This document shows positions 29,539 to 34,345 of a stretch of 34,345 nt of DNA, one piece after another. The notes beneath the pieces were generated by a model that was not told the origin of the DNA, did not search any database, and worked only from the letters and a program-made list of their open reading frames with translations. Source of the stretch: Mycobacterium asiaticum (lineage in GTDB: Bacteria > Actinomycetota > Actinomycetes > Mycobacteriales > Mycobacteriaceae). The stretch's first letter is position 1; each line of letters opens with the position of its first letter. Made by a program: the position numbers and the translations under genes. The DNA lies in NCBI RefSeq assembly GCF_001668675.1, contig NZ_LZKQ01000048.1, positions 1-34,345 of the forward strand, in the 5' to 3' direction.

Positions 29539-30824
29539 AGCCGGTGACCTACCCGCCCGGGGAAGCGCTGCTCGCCGCGTACCGCCGGCGTGGCCCGGTG
29601 ATCAATGCCGGCATCGGCCGGCACGGCTTCGCCTATCTGCTGGGCGCCGAGGCGAACAAGTTCGTGTTCGCCAACGCGGACGCCTTCAGCTGGCGGGGGA
29701 CGTTCGACACCCTGGCCCCCGTCGACGGTCCCACCGCGCTCATCGTCAGCGATGGCGAGGACCACCGCCGACGGCGCAGCGTGGTGGCTCCCGGGTTGCG
29801 GCACCGGCAGATTCAGGAATACGTGCAGACCATGGTGGACACCGTCGACGCGATGATCGACGGCTGGCGGGTCGGGCAACGTCTGGATCTGTATCAGCAG
29901 TTCCGGTCGGCGGTGCGACGTAGTACGGCCGAGAGCCTGTTCGGTTCCCGGATGGCCGCGCATTCGGACTTTCTCGGTGAGCAGTTGCAACCGCTGCTGG
30001 ATCTGACCCACCGCCCGCCACAAGTGATGCGGATGCAGCGGCGGTTGAACTCCCCCGGCTGGCGCCGCGCGATGGATGCCCGCAAGCGAATCGACGATCT
30101 GATGGACGCCGAGATCGCCGACGCCCGCGCCCGGCCCCGCCCGGACGACCACATGCTGACGGTGCTGCTCAGCGGTCGCTCCGACGAGGGTCAGATACTG
30201 CAAGACAACGAGATTCGCGACCAGATCGTTTCGATGATCACCGCCGGTTTCGAAACCACCAGCGGCGCGCTGGCCTGGGCTGCGTATACGTTGCTGACGC
30301 TGCCCGGCGCCTGGGACGCCGCCGCCGAGGAGGTGGATCGCGTGCTGGCTGACCGGGCGCCGACGGCCGGGGATATTGCGAAGCTGACTTACCTCAACGG
30401 CGTTGTGCACGAAACGCTTCGGTTGTATCCGCCGGGCGTCATCTCGGGGCGCCGGGTGATGCGTGATCTGTCGTTCGACGGGCACCGGATCCGCGCGGGA
30501 CGGATGATCGTGTTCAGCGCCTACGTGACACACCGGATACCCGAATTATGGCCGCAGCCAACCGAATTCCTGCCATCGCGGTGGGATCCGACGGCACCGG
30601 GCTACCGCAAGCCGGCACCGCACGAGTTCATTCCGTTCAGCGGTGGGCTGCACCGGTGCATCGGGTCCGTGATGGCGACCACCGAGATGACGGTGATGCT
30701 GGCCCGGCTGGTCGCCAGGACTCGGCTGCGGTTGCCGCAGCAACGGATTCGCGCCGCGAATTTCGCCGCGCTGAGCCCCCGCCCCGGTTTGGTGGTCCAG
30801 GTGGATTGCGCGAGCAGACGCTAA
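29535..30824 (+). CDS. Cytochrome P450, CYP139-like
   Basis: A 429-residue soluble P450 monooxygenase. The I-helix oxygen-activation motif AGFETTS is at 237-243, ExxR is ETLR at 293-296, the PERF-like segment is FLPSRWDP, and the haem loop FIPFSGGLHRCIG places the thiolate at Cys375. No N-terminal anchor is present, so electrons come from separate ferredoxin and reductase. Its place beside a Pks11-like type III PKS and a Pks9-like PKS matches Mtb Rv1666c (CYP139A1), so oxidation of the polyketide product is inferred. The ATG at 29535 overlaps the ABC-F stop and has GGAGGAG upstream. The stop codon lies inside the stem of the following hairpin. Confidence 0.92.
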
Positions 30825-30871
30825 AGCACCCAAAATCGGTGATTTTGGGGCGCTTTAGCGTCTGCTCGCGC
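30808..30871. terminator. Long bidirectional hairpin terminator, P450/type III PKS junction
   Basis: Outer stem of 20 bp (30808-30827 with 30852-30871) and inner stem of 9 bp, CCCAAAATC/GATTTTGGG (30829-30837 with 30841-30849), closed by a GGT loop with a one- to two-base internal bulge. It sits between convergent genes and includes the P450 stop. The outer stem GCGAGCAGACGC is identical to that of the hairpin at 4726-4785. Confidence 0.85.
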
Positions 30872-30891
30872 CCCTTACTTAGCGCCCTTAC

Positions 30892-31953
30892 TCAGCGCCA
30901 GCGCAGCAGCACCAATTCGGCGCAGAATCCCGGGCCCATCGCCAGCATCAACCCCGGGCTGCCGCTGGGCGGGCGCTTTTCGATCGTGTCCCGCAGGATG
31001 TGCAGCACCGACGACGACGACAGGTTCCCGATCTCGCCCAGGGAGCGCCAGGTCAGCTCCAGCGCCTCCGGCGGCAGTTCCAGGCTGTCGGTGATCGCGT
31101 TGATCACCTTGGGGCCGCCGGGGTGACTCACCCACGCACCGATGTCGTCCCTGGTGAGTTCGTGGGAGGCGAGGAATCCGTCCACATCGGCGGGCAGATA
31201 CTGCTCGATCAGGTCGGTCAGCTCGGGCGCGAGACGCAACTGCAGGCCGTGGGATCCGACGTCCCAGCCCATGATGTGCAACGAATCGGGGTAAAGCCGA
31301 CTCCGGGAGTCGATGATCTCCGGGCCCGCCGCGCGCAGTTGTTCGGCGCGCCGGTCGCCCACGGCTACCACTGCGGCGGCGCCGTCACCAAACAGGGCCG
31401 TGCCGACCAGACCCGACACGGTCGGCTTGACCGCCGGGTAAGTCAACGAGCACAGCTCGACGGAGATCAGTACGGCGACGTCGTCGGGCGCGCCGCGCAG
31501 GTAGTCATGCAACCGGGCCACACCCGCCGCGCCGGCGACACATCCGAGGCCGAACAGCGGCATCCGCCGCACATCCGGGCGTAGCCCCAGGCGCCCGGCG
31601 ATGCGGGCGTCCAGCGAGGGCACCGCAACCCCGGTGACCGTCGTGGTGGCGATCATGTCGATGTCCTGCGGCTGCAGACCTGCCTCGTCGAGCGCACCCA
31701 GCAGCGCCTCGATGCCGAGTTCGACGGCCTTGTCGATGAAGATCTCGTTGGCGTCGCCGAAGTCGGTGAGTGTCGGATACTGCTCCAGCGGCAGGGCGAA
31801 ATGGCGATTGTTCACCTTGGCGGCCGCGTGCAGGCGTCGCACGATTTCTTCGTGCTCCTTGAGCCCGGGGAACTCGACGAACAGGTCGGTGATCTCACTC
31901 TGACGGTAGCGATGTGGTGGCAACGCACCGAAAACACCCGCGACGACGCTCAT
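30892..31953 (-). CDS. pks11: Type III polyketide synthase (chalcone/alkylpyrone synthase family), Pks11-like
   Basis: A 353-residue homodimeric ketosynthase that extends acyl-CoA starters with malonyl-type units without ACP. The catalytic triad is complete: Cys138 in [12 protein letters not shown], His277 in [10 protein letters not shown] and Asn310 in [10 protein letters not shown]. The family tail [13 protein letters not shown] is also present. Mtb PKS11 makes methyl-branched alkylpyrones; the same chemistry is likely here but the starter is unknown. The ATG at 31953 is the only sensible start. It follows the pks9-like gene on the same strand by 163 bp and converges on the P450. Confidence 0.93.
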   Translation of the reverse strand: MSVVAGVFGALPPHRYRQSEITDLFVEFPGLKEHEEIVRRLHAAAKVNNRHFALPLEQYPTLTDFGDANEIFIDKAVELGIEALLGALDEAGLQPQDIDMIATTTVTGVAVPSLDARIAGRLGLRPDVRRMPLFGLGCVAGAAGVARLHDYLRGAPDDVAVLISVELCSLTYPAVKPTVSGLVGTALFGDGAAAVVAVGDRRAEQLRAAGPEIIDSRSRLYPDSLHIMGWDVGSHGLQLRLAPELTDLIEQYLPADVDGFLASHELTRDDIGAWVSHPGGPKVINAITDSLELPPEALELTWRSLGEIGNLSSSSVLHILRDTIEKRPPSGSPGLMLAMGPGFCAELVLLRWR

Positions 31954-32116
31954 GACCCTGCCTTCTCAGTTGCTGCTGGCCCGTCCGCCCCGCACAGACA
32001 CTCCCCAAAAGGGGAGTTTAATCGGCGGTCGACGGTCCCGCAAAAAATCCCGCTATTCAACACTCGTCTTATTTGCCGGGCTAAGCATCACCAAAAAAGT
32101 TTTAAGGAACCAGAAT
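31954..32116 (-). promoter_or_regulatory. AT-rich leader between pks9-like and pks11-like genes
   Basis: This 163-bp gap is much poorer in G+C than the rest of the window, with A-runs near 32041-32046 and 32093-32098. It carries the inverted repeat ACTCCCC-AAAA-GGGGAGT at 32000-32017, about 47 bp upstream of the pks11-like ATG. It may hold a separate promoter or a short hairpin for pks11. No clear -10/-35 pair could be fixed. Confidence 0.4.
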
Positions 32117-34345
32117 TCAGTTTTCTGTGTCTGTCCTTTCGGCGCTGTCGAGCGCCATCGCGATCAACGCCTCCGGGCTCAGGGTGTCGATCGCGTCCTC
32201 TGCCAAAAATGGCGTTGAGCTGGCATCTTGTGGCTGACCTGCAAGCAGCAACAGTTTGTCGAGCAAGCCGGCCCGGCGCAGTTCGCCAATGGGAATGTGG
32301 CTCAGCAACCGCCGTATTTCTTCCTCGCCGGATTCACCCGGGGGCTCATCGTAAAGTTGCCGGCCCAGGTGTTCGGCTAACTTCGCCGGAGTGGGATAGT
32401 CGAAGATGAGGGTCCGCGAAAGTGGTAAGCCGGTTGCTGCTATCAGGCGGTTGCGCAATTCCACGCCGGTCATCGACTCGAATCCCAGGTCCTGGAACGG
32501 GCGCTGCGGGTCGACGTCATGGCCGCCGCCATGGCCCAGGACGATCGCCGCGTGCTGGCGAACCAACTCGACCAGCTGCCGCTCCCGTTCCTTGGGTTCG
32601 GCTCGCCGCAGGCGCTCGGGCAGCGCCACGGCGTCATGCTCTGAGCTGGGCTGCGGGGTGGCGCCCACCCAGAAGCGGCGACGGTCGAATCCGTACGTCG
32701 GCAGTTCCACCGGCTGGGTGGGAAGACCATCGAACGCGCCGCGCCAGTCGACGGCTACTCCGGCGGTGAACATCCCGGCAACCGCGTCGAGGAGGGATTC
32801 CACTTCCGGACGGTCCCGGCTCAACGGCGCGACGGAGGTGGTCAGGCCGGCGGCCGGACCCAGCTCTACAAACACGTTGGCGCTGAGTGATTCAGCGACG
32901 TCGAGGCAGTCCGCGAACCGTACCGGCTTGCGGACATGGTCGGTCCAGTACTCGGCGGAACCGTACCCAGGGCCCGCGACTTGTCCAGTGACATTCGACA
33001 GCAACGGGATTCGCGGCGGACCGGTCGAGATGCCGGTTAGTGATCGGGAAAACTCGGCCAGCATCGGCTCCATCAGTGCCGAATGGAACGCGTGCGAAAC
33101 CGCCAAACGATGCACCCGTCGACCGCGAGCCACCAACCGATCGGCGACGGCGGCTACGGCGGCGCCGGGCCCCGAAACCACTACCGCGTCAGGCCCATTG
33201 ACCGCCGCGATGGCCGCTCCGTCCGCCAGCAGCGGTGCCACCTCGTCCTCAGCAGCCGACACCGCGACCATCACTCCCCCGGCCGGCAGTGCGGCCATCA
33301 ACGCCCCCCGTACCGCCACCAACCGTGCGGCGTCACGCAACGTCAGCACCCCAGCCACGTGTGCGGCCGCGATCTCCCCTACCGAATGGCCCAGCACGAC
33401 CTCGGCCACCACACCCCACGACCCGAGCAGCGCCGCCAGGGCCACCTCCACGGCGAACAATGCCGGTTGGGCGAATTCCGTACTTTCCAGCAGCGCCGCG
33501 TCCCGACCCCATATCACCTCACGGATCGGCAACCGCAGGTGCCGGTCCAGTTCTGCGGCCACATCGTCGAACGCCCGCGCGAAGACCGAAAATCGTTCGT
33601 ACAGATGCTGTCCCATGCCCAGGTACTGTGAACCCTGTCCCGGAAAGACAAGGGCGACTCTGCCCACCCGCGCGCCGGGTTCGGCGACAGTCAGTTCGCG
33701 CAGACGCTCAAGCAGCTCGACCCGACCGGTGCCCACCACCACTGCCCGATGCGGGAACGTCGTCCTCGTCGTCGCCAGGGACCACCCGACGTTGACCGCA
33801 CCCAAATCGCTGTCCTCGCTGACCCAGGCGACTAATCGCTCGACCTGATTCCGCAGCGCCGTGGTGGAACGGGCCGACAGTACCCACGGCACCGGTACGC
33901 GGCTATCCGACGCGGGCACTGCCGCTTTCGGTGCGCGGTCCAGGATCAGGTGCGTGTTGGTTCCGCCCATGCCGAATGACGAAACTCCCGCCCGCCGCAA
34001 ATAGTTGGGCCAAGTGGTCTGGGTGGTATTGACCTGTAACCCCAGGCGCGGCAGATCGGTGCCGGGCGGCGCCGCAGCGTAGTTGAGACTGGCCGGCAGC
34101 AAACCCTTTTCGATCGCCAACACCGTTTTGATCAGGCCTGCGACTCCGGCGGCCGCGCCGGTGTGGCCGATGTTGGTCTTGACCGACCCGATCCGTACCG
34201 GCTCGCTTCGCCGCTCACCGAAGATCTCCCCCAGCGCTTTGGCCTCGGTCGGATCGCCGATCGCCGTGCCGGTGCCGTGGGCTTCGACATAGGCGATGTC
34301 CTCACTGGCCAGACCCGCACTGCCCAGCGCACGCCGAATGACGTC
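32117..34345 (-). CDS. pks9: Modular polyketide synthase, KS(partial)-AT-ACP, Pks9-like (5' end outside window)
   Basis: The frame is open from the window edge and gives the last 742 residues. First comes the end of a ketosynthase: EAHGTGTAIGDPTEAKALGE and SVKTNIGHTGAAAG, supplying both catalytic His, and VSSFGMGGTNTHLIL. Next is an acyltransferase: FPGQGSQYLGMGQ, nucleophile in GHSVGEIAAAHVAG, and HAFHS at the specificity site, which predicts malonyl-CoA. Then an ACP with DLGFESMTGVELRNRL, whose Ser (about residue 624 of the fragment) carries phosphopantetheine. A C-terminal docking-like tail with EEEIRRLLSHIP follows. There are no KR, DH, ER or TE domains. KS-AT-ACP is the layout recalled for Mtb Pks9 (Rv1664), which also lies upstream of pks11. 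The product would pass to another PKS. Confidence 0.92.
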   Translation of the reverse strand, partial: DVIRRALGSAGLASEDIAYVEAHGTGTAIGDPTEAKALGEIFGERRSEPVRIGSVKTNIGHTGAAAGVAGLIKTVLAIEKGLLPASLNYAAAPPGTDLPRLGLQVNTTQTTWPNYLRRAGVSSFGMGGTNTHLILDRAPKAAVPASDSRVPVPWVLSARSTTALRNQVERLVAWVSEDSDLGAVNVGWSLATTRTTFPHRAVVVGTGRVELLERLRELTVAEPGARVGRVALVFPGQGSQYLGMGQHLYERFSVFARAFDDVAAELDRHLRLPIREVIWGRDAALLESTEFAQPALFAVEVALAALLGSWGVVAEVVLGHSVGEIAAAHVAGVLTLRDAARLVAVRGALMAALPAGGVMVAVSAAEDEVAPLLADGAAIAAVNGPDAVVVSGPGAAVAAVADRLVARGRRVHRLAVSHAFHSALMEPMLAEFSRSLTGISTGPPRIPLLSNVTGQVAGPGYGSAEYWTDHVRKPVRFADCLDVAESLSANVFVELGPAAGLTTSVAPLSRDRPEVESLLDAVAGMFTAGVAVDWRGAFDGLPTQPVELPTYGFDRRRFWVGATPQPSSEHDAVALPERLRRAEPKERERQLVELVRQHAAIVLGHGGGHDVDPQRPFQDLGFESMTGVELRNRLIAATGLPLSRTLIFDYPTPAKLAEHLGRQLYDEPPGESGEEEIRRLLSHIPIGELRRAGLLDKLLLLAGQPQDASSTPFLAEDAIDTLSPEALIAMALDSAERTDTEN

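Overview
The window is GC-rich actinobacterial DNA. Its gene content and order identify it as a slow-growing Mycobacterium related to the M. tuberculosis (Mtb) lineage. Gene order follows the Mtb block Rv1710-Rv1683 (scpB to the lipase/acyl-CoA synthetase) and then jumps to the Rv1668c-Rv1664 block (ABC-F, cyp139, pks11, pks9). A PPE gene with a cobalamin riboswitch sits at the joint. All comparisons with Mtb are from memory of the families; no search was run.

Region 1 (1-5736). On the minus strand, parA-scpA-scpB overlap by 4 bp at each junction (chromosome partition and condensin). The window edge falls inside scpB, where about 115 bp appear to be inverted at a 12-bp palindrome. Upstream are an SLC4/band-3-type anion transporter and, divergently, a catechol-O-methyltransferase-like gene. 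A long two-way hairpin terminator separates the latter from xerD.

Region 2 (5733-18214). This is a long minus-strand housekeeping block: tyrS, an LprJ-like secreted protein, a TPR protein, a HAD phosphatase, a 58-residue protein, tlyA, nadK, recN, then steA, mctB/steB, pyrG, a Nudix ADP-ribose pyrophosphatase and xerD. Many neighbours overlap or are only a few bases apart. The recN-steA gap (440 bp) holds a set of minisatellites.

Region 3 (18369-22273). A BASS-family transporter converges on mpg and shares its stop tetranucleotide. A TetR-controlled ABC exporter operon (ATPase, permease, TetR) follows. Its start codon lies in two abutting 16-bp palindromes downstream of a TTGACA box, which suggests a leaderless, autoregulated transcript. 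Its 3' end overlaps a Trm112-like gene.

Region 4 (22277-34345). A 995-residue lipase plus acyl-CoA synthetase-like protein, a small secreted CDGP protein and a PPE2-like PPE-PPW protein lie on the minus strand. The PPE gene has a cobalamin riboswitch in its leader. Next come an ABC-F ATPase and a CYP139-like P450 (plus strand, ATGA overlap), which converge on a type III PKS (Pks11-like) and a modular KS-AT-ACP PKS (Pks9-like) that runs off the window. These four genes form a polyketide cluster.

No tRNA, rRNA, CRISPR array, insertion sequence or integrase-associated island was seen. XerD is the housekeeping recombinase.
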